Source: Diprion similis
Lineage: Eukaryota; Arthropoda; Insecta; Hymenoptera; Diprionidae
DNA: 64,000 bases
Direction: 5' to 3'
Assembly: GCF_021155765.1 (NCBI RefSeq)
Contig: NC_060116.1
Span: 6,634,001 to 6,698,000, forward strand
The position numbers were made by a program, and so were the translations under genes. Within the stretch, counting starts at the first letter, position 1. Each line of letters begins with the position of its first letter. Under the pieces are notes generated by a model. That model worked only from the letters and a program-made list of their open reading frames with translations. It had not been told where the DNA came from and searched no databases. Below are positions 41,101 to 54,300 of the stretch, piece after piece.

Positions 41101-43671
41101 ATTTCGAGAATGAGGTACAAGTTTACAACATCAACTCAACATAGTATGAACATAACATTGAATTACATCAACTATTAAAATTTTTGAAAAAGGATGTGAA
41201 AAATATGAGTTAACACTGAAACAATAAACTTTACATTCATTTTCGTTGTCATGTGGTCAATTTTGCAGTGGCTACATTTCCTTGCTATATATTTATTACA
41301 TCCACATTACAAACTTGAACCTCGTAAATCAAAAACATACCATGCAGAATTTCCCGGCCCATTGTTTTCAGTCCCAATGATTGGTAAGTAATAATCAATA
41401 ATGACAGTAAAACTTTAATCTTTGAATGAAACAGACAATATAGACATATACAATAGTCTTTGTTTCATTAAAATCAAGTATAGCATGGTAACTATCAGAT
41501 GATGGTAATGATTCCTTATTTTGGGCAACAAATTTTTTAATAAGCAGAGTATTATCGAGATGGTAATATCATTTAATCTTGTTGGTTATGAGTAAAAAAA
41601 AGTTTTATCTTAACAATTTCGAAAAAACAATTTACCAGAATAGTCAATGAGTCCTCCCGGTGGTCATCACGTTTGATAGTAGTAGGCTGTACGTGCAAAC
41701 GGTAACAGCAAAGATTAATTAAAAATAACGATAAATTTGATATTAGGATTCCTTCAACAAGACCTTACGCTTAACTCATTACAACTGTTACAAATATTTA
41801 TCAGCCTATAAACTCGCGTATTTTAGAACATTCAATAGTTTTTTAACATTGTTACTTTTCATAGTTAATATATTAATTGTTTCAGCTTTGTCAAAGTTAC
41901 GCTGGATCAAGAAACATTGGTTAAGGCTGAAATTGACGTATACCCCAAGAAGTGCATTTATAAAGGGAAAGTTCAACAAGGAATAGTCTCCAACTTAGAT
42001 TTTTATTCTCTTCTACAGAAAGTTTTCGCTATTGAGTACTTGAAAATAAGATTCTTACAAGTCTCAAATATAAGAAAACAATATATCTTTGAAACGTGCT
42101 ACATGTATCTTAATTTTTAACTGCGATTGTCAATTCTCTACTGGTCGATAAGAGTGTTTGTATTTCCAAGCCACTGACCTACACATATGAAATAACTATA
42201 CGATCAAATACACAGCTGCACGTTTCAAATATAAAGTCAGTAAAGTATAGATAAAACTTTTCAATTGGAACAATTGCATTATGATTACGTAAGCCCTATT
42301 GGCCATCCGAAGAAATCACAAATAAGTGTTATAATCTGATGGTAACCATTTTTTTTTGTTTAAAGTTGTTCGGACATTAGAATAATGTAAAGTTAAAAAG
42401 CTGAATTTTTAATATGTTATTAATCACTCATAAATACATATAAAATCAGTTTTTGAGAAAGATCTGACGCGTTTTAGTGTAATTAATTATTAAAAATTGT
42501 ATATTTAAGATGTAATCAATAGGGAATCTTGTGTAAACCGCACATAGATAAAAATACAAATAACTGTAAGTTATATTAATCAATTCTCATAGATTACACA
42601 AAAATGATAAAAAAAAATGTATTCTGACGTGTAGTTTTTAAATATTCTCATCTAAATGATCGAAAATTCACGAAAATATCAGTTAGCCATACTTAAATGT
42701 TATATCTGACTCGTGAAAGTGTGGCTATGTGGAACAAAAAAAAAGCGCGAATTTCTAAATTCAATCATTCAATCAAGTGTTTTTTCCATTTTATAATTTC
42801 GTTTTTCTCTACAAAGTTGTTTCCTCACTCGTTTTGTAAATTTAGAAATGAAATTCAAGCAAACACTGGCAACAAATTATACAACTGTTATATATTCATT
42901 GTTGTCAGATGTATTATATGCGGAAAAATACTTGACTCAAAAGATATTTGTGTATTATTATTAGTAAATAAATAATTGAATTAATCCGATTAGAGGTGGT
43001 ACTGTCCGAATAACCTTAATTGTGTGATTATAGTCCAAAAACAATGTAAGTAGCATCAATGATTTACAATACTGCATCGAAAAGTTTTATATATATTTTG
43101 ATTTTTTTAAGAAAAAGGTTCACCCCAGTACTTTCACAGGCCAGCCATACCTGCTCAAAATTTGTCTCCCGAATGGAAAACGTCTGCTCGCTCCTTTCTG
43201 AAGTGCAATCAGAATCGGATCCACTATCTTCACCCTCGTCCTCTTCTTCTTCAGCCGTGCTTTCCTCCTCTGAATCGGAATTTGAATCAGAGAAAGAACA
43301 GCTGCCGTCTGAACCAGCAGAACTCTCCTCCTCTGATTCTGAATCATCTTCAGAATCGACGGAATCTGTGCCTGTGTAAACCAAGCAAACCAGGATGGAA
43401 TATTTGCAACTCGTCTAACTTGGTAAGAGGTGAACGAACTGTCGTATCGTTCAATCCTTGGTTTGAATGTGTGTCCAATATTATTTCCGGTTTAATTACC
43501 ATTAGTGCCATTAGGAGGATCCCAGCTCCCCCCACCTTTGATGGCATCCATATCTACAGTAGACGGGAGTTCTCGTTCTTGATCTCCGTCATTCTCATCC
43601 CAATTCCAATTTTCTAATTCCAGTTCTGAGGGACGGTGGATAACCGCGCTCCACCCCGAATCCCCGGACAT
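32156..43671 (-). CDS. ash1: Histone H3K36 methyltransferase Ash1
   Basis: Fourteen exons, 5' to 3': 43671-43500, 43371-43151, 41686-41636, 40703-40581, 39440-36025, 35871-35539, 35339-35059, 34970-34468, 34297-33876, 33758-33432, 33347-33175, 32978-32812, 32692-32471 and 32299-32156, giving 2184 aa. Trithorax-group protein that dimethylates H3K36 and counters Polycomb silencing. Domains: acidic N-terminus, AT-hooks (KRKPGRPAKS and PRGPGRPKLK near 365-380, VGRPRKN near 1560), AWS (from about 1350, CECKAETGCGEDC), SET (GWGVKTQEHIRSGEFILEYV; RFVNHSCEPNCE), post-SET (CRCGSNACRG), bromodomain (about 1705-1795), PHD (about 1833-1880, CICGLHRDEGVMIQCERC) and BAH (about 1895-2025). Exon 5 alone is 3.4 kb and codes for a Lys/Ser-rich disordered region. 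Introns at 39441-40580, 40704-41635 and 41687-43150 hold nothing recognisable. Confidence 0.96.
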
Positions 43672-45393
43672 TATTTGAAATTATGTTAATATAGTAATCA
43701 GGTATGGAGAGTGAGCATCTCTTGCGACTTCCAGTTTCTTTTCAACGATGTATAAAAGTTATTCATTCACGTTTAAACGTAACAATTTGTTAATCAATCA
43801 ATGTTTCCAATAAGTAAAACCAGCACTAGCAATCTACTTATCAACTTTGTCATATACGTCTCAGGTAATTCTTTTGGCAAGTATTAGGTTATGTCCAAGA
43901 GTTCAAGGTACAGATACTGTAAATCAAGTGTATATTAGAATATATAATTCCCGATTTCATAACGCTGAATAAGATAATAGAAAATCGCGTACATATAGTT
44001 TTAAAACTTGTTCATTTTGCACGAATCACGACAAGAGCCTTGTGATCGAGAAAAAAATTTGCGATTATTTTGTACGAATAGATGTTTGTGCTCGTTTTCA
44101 ACGACGTAGAGACTAATGTACGTATAGAGAATTCGTATGTATACAGAATTCTGAAAGCGACGAAATTGTGTAAGTACGTTACAACGTGGCTGGGAGAAGT
44201 GTGAAGCTGGTCCTAAGTTGCGTACATCAAAATACGGAATACATATTGAACGCATATAGTGTGACCACGCAAGTAGAAGTGAACATAATAAAACAAACCG
44301 TATAAGTATGAGGATGATGTAGGAAAATTATGAAAAAACTCTATGTTTCGATTTGATTGGACTACTTTTATTACGAATCCAGGGGAACGAGACTTTGTAG
44401 AGGCGTCAGGTGTCTTTGAGTAGAAAAAAATGACAGTTAAGTGATAACAAGTTCGAGCACAAGACAGCTGTTTTCTAAGCGGGCAGATGCACCAGGTGCA
44501 ACCACCAATTTGGCGCGAAATGTAGGGTATACGGGCAAGAGGTTACAAGAATTTGCTTCCGATCTTTGGTGAGTGAAGAAAAGTAATATGCGGCGTAGAT
44601 CGAGCGAGCCTGTAAGGATTTCAGAGCGGATTGTGTGCTGCCATAAATACGATTAGAAAGTGTGATGTTTACGTCTTCGTAAGGGATCACAAAATGGCGT
44701 TGGGGACCCTGTTGGACACTTTGACCGCACCAAATCACTATTACACAAGCTTACAGATCCTAAATAAATATGATAGTCATTTTACATTATCTTAGGACAT
44801 GGACGCGCGATATCCCGCGCTTAGGGATCATCGGGATACTTCGTTATTCACATATTTTTTCGGACATCGAACGCAGAGCGCATCTCGCGTACCTCGATAA
44901 ATGCGATACTAACGCAACGCGATGGTCACTGAGATCACTATTTGAACAAACGGTAAGTATAAGATTACCTTTCCACCATGGTATAGGTGTACACGTCGGT
45001 AAGATAGCAAACTATCATTTTCGTTCCTTTAAATTCGAATTTTGCACCCGCCTGACATTGCACGAGATATTCTAATTGTTCACTATTTGTACTATATGAC
45101 GAAATGATAATATGAATTACATTACCCGTTGTCAAATTCAGACTAAAACAATATGATTATGCAGAATTTCTCGTTTTTCTACGTATGTACGAAACAAAAG
45201 AATGCCAAGGTTGTTACAACAAATACAAATCCGTGTATTGTAGAAAATTTTCAATTTTTCGTACACTTTACTTTTTTAGCTTTCATCGGAATTGATACGT
45301 TTCTGTTTTGCTCAGGTTACACTGGTCTGAAGAAGAAAAGAGTCCGGAAGATCAATTCCATTCTCTCATTTTGTCGCAGCAATGGAAGGAGCT
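43672..45393. promoter_or_regulatory. ash1 upstream region and dynein 3' flank
   Basis: The ash1 promoter should lie just above 43671. A GC/CpG-richer patch at about 44800-44950 contains a strong plus-strand donor (GTAAGT at 44952), and a plus-strand acceptor follows at about 45316. This hints at a plus-strand spliced transcript overlapping the dynein 3' end, but no continuous reading frame joins the two. The frame at 44475-44738 on the minus strand has no recognisable features. Confidence 0.4.
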
Positions 45394-48300
45394 TCAATCA
45401 TCAAGCTGGCAAAGCAAGGCAAGTCCTCTTTTGATCCAATGACTAACGGGTTCCTGAGTATTCAATAGAATAGACAGTACGTAGTTGGTAGAATGGCCGG
45501 TTGTTCTGAGCACTCCGAAACGGGCAGAAGTTATATACAGGGGACACAAGTACCGAGACCCTGTTACTCGTTTTGAAGCTTCGCATGGCTTGAACCAAAC
45601 AAGAGGGAGCGCATTGAATAGAACTTTTGGAAAACTTTCTGCCAAGATCATTTTTCCAATATCCCATCTTGCTCCGGCTAAGAACATGCCATATACGTAA
45701 ACACCGTCACTTGGTGCAGATTTTACTTCGTAAGATGGTAATACCTGAAACAGAATTTACAACATACTATCATTAGGTATATACTCTGTCAAAGACCAAA
45801 GGATTGCAATAAATTGCAATGTTATACCTCGAAATCAAACTCGATCCTGTCGATAGAGACTTTATGCTTTCTGGCATAGTTTTGACTCGCCCCGGTTAAA
45901 AATCCATGTGCAAACGAAAATCCAGATATCCAGAAAGCAGCAGGTTTTCCATTGTCCAACCATTGTTGAAAAAATTGTATTCTTTCCAAAAAATCATTCA
46001 CAAAACTAGACAAAGGCTTAAGGCTGGGGTATGCGCTAGCTTTTTCCCAACACGTAGGAACTTTACCTATCAAAATTTGTCTAGAGACGACCTGTCGAAG
46101 CAAACGATACATATGAATGCCTTGAATAATTTGTTTATCACATCATTGTCAATTTCTTCGCAATTAGGTGCACGAATTGATTAGGAAAAAGAAATTGTAC
46201 CTCGAGCTCTGGTGTCATAACTATCATCCCGTTCACTGCTTTTTCTAACATGGTCAGTGAGACACGAATCTCTTTGAGCAGTTTGTTATATCTTTCCATT
46301 TCTTGTATCAAAACAGTATTCATTGACTCGTAGTAAGATACTGGATATTTCTTTTGAGCTTCTTCAATGTCAAATAATTCAGGTAAACGGTCATAAATGT
46401 CTTTTTTTATAAACAATATCATTTCATCTTGTTTAGCTGTGTCGCCAACTGATACAGTTCCTTGAATTTGTATCAACGCAGTAAAGAAATCTTTTGACAC
46501 TTCAAGATCTCGGGTAATCCCTGCATTCATGTGCAAACCAAATACCTCGGGTGGTGAAATAGGCGGAATTTCTTCGATCTGTTTCACATAATCTTGGTAA
46601 TTGACTCTAAGAAAGTAAGAATGTTTAGAATTTTATCTCTACATTTTCGCAATTGTGGCGCATAGTTTTGATAATGAGCTTACTTTCGTGGTAATACATA
46701 TTCCGGTCCAATATTAGCAAACGTGTAATTAGGATCTGTTATCACTCTTGGATTATAAAAGTCATTCAAAATAGTATTCAAGCATCTCCTATCTCGATCA
46801 TCCGTCACCCTTCCACCATAATTACATTCACCGGTTAAGTATATGATAGCTTTGAATGGGACTTCGTCATACTCGTTTATAAAAATTTGCAACTGTTGTA
46901 CTGATATTTGGAAATCTGACTCATTGAATCCTGCAATATAACACATTGGAAAAAAATAAACAGATATGAACTTAGAATTGCAGTTCATGATATTTTGCCA
47001 AAATAATTCGCTACATACTCCGTTCCAGTATTACGAACCATATTTGATATTCCATCCCTGAGCGCCAAATTTCCTTCTTTCTTGAACAACAGCATGGAAA
47101 AAACATAGGCCATACAATAGTTTCGTGAATTCCTTTTCCTTTCCAGGGCAACCTCTAAAGAACTCTGGATCTTTAACGGGCTCCGATAAGTAAGATCTAA
47201 TAATGAAATTGAAATTGTAGGATTTAACATGAAAATTATTCATGTCATTATCATTCGATTTCAAATTCTATAATATAAGTGACGTATTTGTGCATGCCAG
47301 AAGGCTGATAAATACATTTTTGCAAGATGAGCAACATACTAAGGATAGTACCTCATAAGATTCTGTTGTAGTCCACTTGGAGGTTCATTGGTCATTTTCA
47401 CACCATTTTGTAAGACTGTTATGGGAAACTTATCAGAAGGATAGCTCGTTAACCAGAGACGGAAATTGATTGATGTATTTGTTGGATCAAAGTTCTCGCA
47501 AATCTTTTCCAGCTGAGGCATCCAAGAAACAGCTAGATGGCAATTTTGTAAACAAACCCACATGCCTTCGTTTTGACCTTGTTCTATAATGCGCTGCGCT
47601 ATCGGCCCTTGACCCTGACCTAAAGATATGGAACTGAATCGAGAAGCATAATTCATATTTTCTGCAAATTTCGAAAGAGATCCCATGGGATCAGAACCAG
47701 CAGATAGAACAAATATCAATGGTATCAGTGAATTTGAATCACTATATGATTTAGCAATGTCAAATGGCGGTGGCGTTACAAATTTAGTCCCCATTCCTGT
47801 ATCCACAAATTGTGTTATCTGGAATGAAAATTTTTAACGTGTAGAAATGTGTGCGAAACTTGTGGGTTTGAGTCCTTTTAATATTCATTGAAATTATACC
47901 TTGGCAGTGACTTTATCTGGTCTGATCATTCGCATCACGATCAATTTTTGGAACGGTGTTAGTTTATTTTCCCACGGCTGTGGTATTGGAGCATCTTGTG
48001 GATTCATCAAGTCGTAAAACTTTTGCCAAGATGTTAGATGAGTACGAAAGTCACTCATAAATCCTTCAAATGATGACAAAGTATCATTAGCTCTGCATAT
48101 TTCATCCCAAGACTTCTCCATCAACCAGCTGGCTGCTGGATTCTTAATGGTATTGGCAAGTCCTATTCCGCCAGATAAGAAAAAGCTCAATTCTTCTTTG
48201 TCAATTTCATTTGTTGCCACCATAATAGTCGAATACAACACAAACGAGTACAGAATCTATTTATCAAATAGATTCGAAGTATGATTGATTATTTTTGCAT

Positions 48301-51300
48301 AGCTCAAAATTTTATGCTATTACTAGAAACACTAAGAAGTTTGATTTTACCTTGTCCTTCTCAAATAAAGAACGGCACACATTTTGATATAGATTATAAG
48401 TGAATGTTTCTCGTAAAAACATTAATCTTTTTTCTAGGACCTTGCTTTTACTTGCAGTCTCTATAGACATTATATATAGATTTATGAACCAAGCAAGCGA
48501 GTATTGATACATTGGATCAACACTGGGCAAATCGGTAACTGTATAATATAGCGCTGAGCTGTGCTTAGCTATTGGTCTGTAACTTTGACGGGAGACTTCA
48601 ATCTTAGCTTCTGTTTCCTTCGAGGCTTTTTGTTTTTTCATTATATCTACTGATAAAATTTTCGACGAATCTAATATCTCTATAGCCTCTTCGTCTTCTA
48701 AGATATTGGCGCCGGATGATGACAATGTCTTCAAAATACTTTCTTCTACTTGTTGCAAGGCTTTTTTATTAGCTGCACTTTCAACAATCAAGTATTCCTT
48801 TTTTTTCTGGAGATCAGCTCTTTCTTTAGCAACTACAATACCTAACAGCTGATCCTCCAATCCTTCAATCGTTAACGCAAAGTTAATCAATGTCACTTTG
48901 TTAAATACTTCTGGCAAATAATGGGGATTTCTCAACTTCGTTGTTATGTAAAATCTGAAGAAGGAATCTCATAAAACATTGATACTAGATCATTTAACAT
49001 ATTTCGATATGTTCAAACGAACTCTCGAGATATATGCATATATTTACCCAATGATTCAGTAACTACATTAATGTAATATGTAATATGGTTACGTCATCAA
49101 TTAAGACGCATTTCGGTATTCGGTCAATTGTACTCAAATTTATAAACGTGCCATGAATAATTACCTAAATTTCAAGTCGTATTCAACCGACTTTTCACCA
49201 AGCGTAATATACCAAACGCCAGAAAATTTGTAGATGTTTTTCATAAGAATAGGATCCAATGGAGTTGATAACTCTTCGCCAACATTTTCTAGTAAAACTG
49301 GTTTACCTAAAAATAATTTCTATGTATTAAAGGTACCCAAAATAGTAGTTGAAAGATTTAAAGTTGAATGTAGGAATACCAGGATGAATTGGGTGTACAA
49401 AATCTCACCAGTTTCAATGCATCGTTCGAGCACGTTCATATAAGTTAGATCCGACAACTTTATTATTTCCAATTGATTGAACTTTTCCATAGCTCTGATC
49501 CACTTGTTTGCTTGACTCTGTGGGTCGATGAATAAACTCCATCTTTTGGAATTATCCATGATAATTGCATTCTCAGTTGAAAAAGAATCCCTTGGAAGAC
49601 CGTGGATATTCCACGAGTTGATTTTAATCTCCGAGCCCAAGACTCCAACAAAGGTATACATATCTGAAGTGGGAATATCTAAACTCTTGACATAGCTACG
49701 CCATTTCTCTAAATTTTCCACTCGATAGGAAGTTGTAAATGGGCCTAAATAAGCGATCATTCCACAAGATATCAATATGTCGCCAGCTAAGCTATCATAA
49801 GCCTTTTGTAAATTTGCTGCACATTCTATCCAACGACCTTTTTCTCCCCCCAAGCCGCTAAGGAGTTTTTCTGATCTGATCAGCTTATTTGTGCAATCCG
49901 TTACCTAGAAACATCTTTATCTGAATTACCCTGCATATTTTCTTTATGTATGTACGTCATCTTATATATGTGGAAGGTGTACAGTTAGATTCTATATGAG
50001 TGATTCGTGATAGTCGACCTGATTTTCCAGATCAATTTTCATAGCTAGTGTTCGTTTTAGATTTTCATTCAAAAGTGCCAGTTTTGCATCGAGTTCTGCT
50101 AACATCTGTCGTCTTCCTTTTAAGAATTCCATGGTTTCATTGTACTCCTTTTCAGCTATCGCCAATTTTGCCTTCTTAGGTGCAACGACTTTTGCTACCT
50201 CATCATATAAAACCATAGCTCGTACCCATTTGCAAAGTCCCTCGGCAGCTGATGATGCTTTTGCTACTTTCTTTGGTTCAAAATTCTTATCCGTCATATA
50301 TGTCTTTTTGATCACCTGTGACAAAGTATTAGTTTTATACTCATGCCATTAATATAATGTTAACGTAACAGCTTCTTGATCCTAGGTCTTACCTGCATTA
50401 TGGATACAGGAATGTTGTCTCTATCATAGTCCTTTAGTCTGGCTAAAAAATTCATGTCACCAAGCAGTCGCTTACTTGGTCCCCAGTAGTCTGAGACCAT
50501 TCGATGCGTTACTGGATCATTTATTCTATCTGGAGTAATGGCCATCATGACACAAACGGCAGCAAGTACCAACTTGATTACTTCAGGAGGATTTTTCATT
50601 GTTTTTACTATTGTTATATCATTTGGCTTGATGGTATTCAAAGCGGCTGTGGATAATTTGGTACGAAATTGAGTTAAAAAGTGAATAATAATCTTTAGAA
50701 TAATTTTGGCACTTGATACTTTGAGTGAAGAAAAAAAAAATACTGTAATTGGTGAAAGTTTGATATAATGGAAAATAGATCAGACTGTACTTATTGTTAA
50801 ATTTAACGAAAAAATTGAAAATTGTTTTATTGATATACCTGTGGCTTCTGCAAGTATGGGAAGAGCTTCCGCTAGATCAGCTTCACATTCCGTTTTCAAA
50901 GCACCAGCAATTTCTGCTTGAATATTTGCTGCATCTTCATCTTTTTTCACCAGCATGGTAGCGTGTTCAACAGTTATGTTTTCACTTTCAATTTGCTGCA
51001 TTGTTTTTGCAGTTAATTTTGCAGAGGCTTCTAACTGTGGCTTCAACGCCAGTAGAGTAGTCCCCATTTTTGTAACTTGAGAGGCAGCAAAATCTAATTT
51101 ATCCAAGCCGCCGAGATAACGATCTCTTGCAAGAGATATTTCTACTTGTTTTTGTGTCATAAGATCAGCAAATGATTGGATTAGATCCAAAAATGCTGCA
51201 GACGTTATGTAAGTTTTCCTTCCGCAAGCTGAATAAAATTGTGCACTATTTTCCTTTGCACACTTATGAAAGTATTTGCAAGCCACGACAGAATCAACTT

Positions 51301-54300
51301 TTATTCGTTCATTGATATCGATGTATGTCATGTAGCGTGCCGCCACTTGTTCAAGTGCATCTTCTGGCCACATTTCAAACCAGTCAATGGTACAACAGTT
51401 TACTAAGCTCGGGTATAAACGTAATCTAATTCTAAACGCATCGCCAATTGGACTAAAACATAGCATGATGTGCAATTTTTCTTTGCAGCGGTTTACGAAG
51501 TATGCCAATACTGATAAAACACTGACATCTAAATTTCTATTCCCACCCTGAGCGGCTAAACGAGTCATTTCAATAATTTCTTGTTTTTCTTCTATTGTAA
51601 ATAAATTAGGCACCTCACCAGAGTTCAATAAACCATCGATGTCTCCTAGGAATCCCTCTTCTTTAATTTGATTTTCAGTGAATAGAAAGACTAAATCTTT
51701 GCCAGTACCGCCAGAATTTTTGAGAACCTTTTTTATATCTTCGCGCCACTCATTCATGCCATAAGCAACCCCAATTTCTGGTTGGAATAATCCATGACCT
51801 CCTATTCCAGAGGCAAGTCTAGTCAACGATTGTCTTCCTGAACCGCCAACGCCGACCATCAACAAACTTCCGCAAGGAATGGCCAATATGCGACAAATAC
51901 GTGCCAAATGTTCCAAAGCATAGCGGAACAGCACAATATCTATTTTACTTTTGTGTGTAGCATTATATTCTTCTAGACAAAGAAGCGCGACATTCTTGTA
52001 CTCTTCTATCGATGAAATTTCTTCATATCGTTTATCATCTGGTGTAGCATCAAGGTCCATAAAATTTCCAAATATTAAATCATGTAGACTTTCCTCTGTC
52101 AGTTCATCGTTAAATTTGGGTAAGTGACCAAATACATTATCAAAGGACTCCCTTAGAATACTAGGGACTACTTCCTTGATCTTTTCAAACAACCAGTTAT
52201 GATCGTTTTTGTCGATAAGTCTGTCTCCAAAGACTCTTAAAATCTCATGCACCCAAATTCTAACAAACGTGACCTTGGATTCAACTGATTCTTTCTTTAT
52301 CAGAGCACATCCTGTTATGACTCTAGAGAAGTCCCTCAAATTAAACAAATAGTGCGATTTTGCAGGGGTTGGCCTGAGACTGGCACTAGCAGCTTCAAAA
52401 ATCTCCATTGTAGCATTGACTAATAGCGATACTGTCATCACAATATCAGATGCAAAACCATTCCTTTTCAATCCAACAAGTGCCACATTCGAAAATATTC
52501 TGAAAATGCTTTCTCTTGAAAATGTACTGATGGTGTATAAATTGAAGTGTCTCAAGAACCTGTGGTATATATCTTGTCGGCTGCCGCCTGGTGGGGCCAT
52601 AGCTGCGAGGAACATGGTATCGAACACTTGGATTTTTTCAGGCTCTTTCAAATCGTACCAATGTTCATGATCGAAAAACTGTCTCAATAGTTCAATGGCT
52701 GGTTGCGCTCCATAAATTTCCTTGGTAGGCATGTTGACATCATCTACAAATACAATACAGTATGCTCCACCCATAGGTCCGTAGTGGCCTTTCCGTCTTT
52801 TGAATAATTTTGAAATCACAAGTTCCTGAGTTTGGTTTGCAGTCGTTTTTGGAGTAAAAGTTATGAAGTTGGGCAAAAAGGAATCTTCGTCTAACTTATT
52901 CATCAGTAAATCTTGAATGTAAAAACTTTTACCAGTACCTGTCTCCCCATAGACCAGGAATCTTTTGCGATGTTTAATATGCCGGAGAAATAACATTTGA
53001 TATTTGACTGTGTCAATTGTTGGCACCACCATTTGACCAATGCTCTGTGTTTCCAATAATTTAGCACTTTTTGCCATTTCACCAAAGTATTTCCAGGCAC
53101 CTTTTCCTTTGTATGTATAGTAGTTGTCGTGTATTAATCCTTCACCAGGAATTGAAATGACAAGATCACCCACTCCTTCCGGTAATGGATAATCTAAGTT
53201 AGACCGGTCCCAAAATGATATATAAAAATCGTTGAACTTGCATCGGGAATCATAATCTAAGGCACCTCCAGCTCCCCATACCATTGCCTGCATCATAGTT
53301 GCTTGTAGCCATGGAACAATGTACGTAGAATAATCCGTTGGATTGGCTTCCACAGCATCATCCATGTACATTTCGAATAAAGTTATCGTTGAAACCAATT
53401 GATTAATTTGTCCTGCACTTGTTGCAAGTTTACATTTTTTTCTAATAAAATCTAGACATGGGTCCATAAGCCAATCGAACAAGGCATTTAGAATTTCCTC
53501 ATTGCCTTGACTCCAGTTTACGTTTATCTTGTTCATCCAAGATTTAAGAAATGGTCGCCAGCCCATAACATGAGGTTCAATGTAGATCATTCCGCATCGA
53601 GATACAGTTGCAGGTGATGCTTGTAGTAAATCCATCACTTCAAAAATCATTGACATTGTAGAAGTCATTTGCATTACTTCTCCTGATGTGAGGCATAGTT
53701 TTTTGTTGTCATCTAAGACAGTATTCAAGTTTTCGATCCAAACCGCGTCTACCGGACCATCGAAGATCAACCATTTTCTATCTGGAGAATCTTCCGCAAC
53801 GAATTGGCGAAATGCAACTGCACAAACTCCGTCAGTCCATTCTGATGAAACTGGATCAAATTGGCCATATAACTGACCCATTGTTATGGATTTCGGATTC
53901 ATTGTCCTGTACTGTGTTGGAAGACCATTTTCGTCCCCCCATTTGTGCATTAATGTTAGTGTATCGGCTAAACAATGTAAGGCAGAGGTTTTACCGCCAA
54001 AAGGATCACCAACAAGCATGAAACCATGCCGTACTATCATCATTTCGTATGTCTGAATGATTTTTAGTAGGAATGCATCAACTGGTTGTAAATTCATTTT
54101 CACACAGATTTCTGTTACAGCATTTAAAAATACTTCGTAGTTTGGTGTTGGCAACGTAATTCCTGGGAATAAATCCATGATTATTCCTTGAAACAGTGGT
54201 ACATCGTGTGCCAGAAACTTTGGCAAATTTACGTCTATAATTGACCTTAATAAAAGTACCATTTCGTCTTCGTTAGGGAACTTCAATTTAATATTCTGTG

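Noticed and set aside
43059-43379. Plus-strand open frame rich in Ser/Glu
   Set aside because: It is the antisense shadow of the acidic ash1 exon 43151-43371, whose repetitive codons keep other frames open.
44475-44738. 87-codon minus-strand frame upstream of ash1
   Set aside because: No recognisable motif or matching splice sites; better explained as chance in promoter-flanking sequence.
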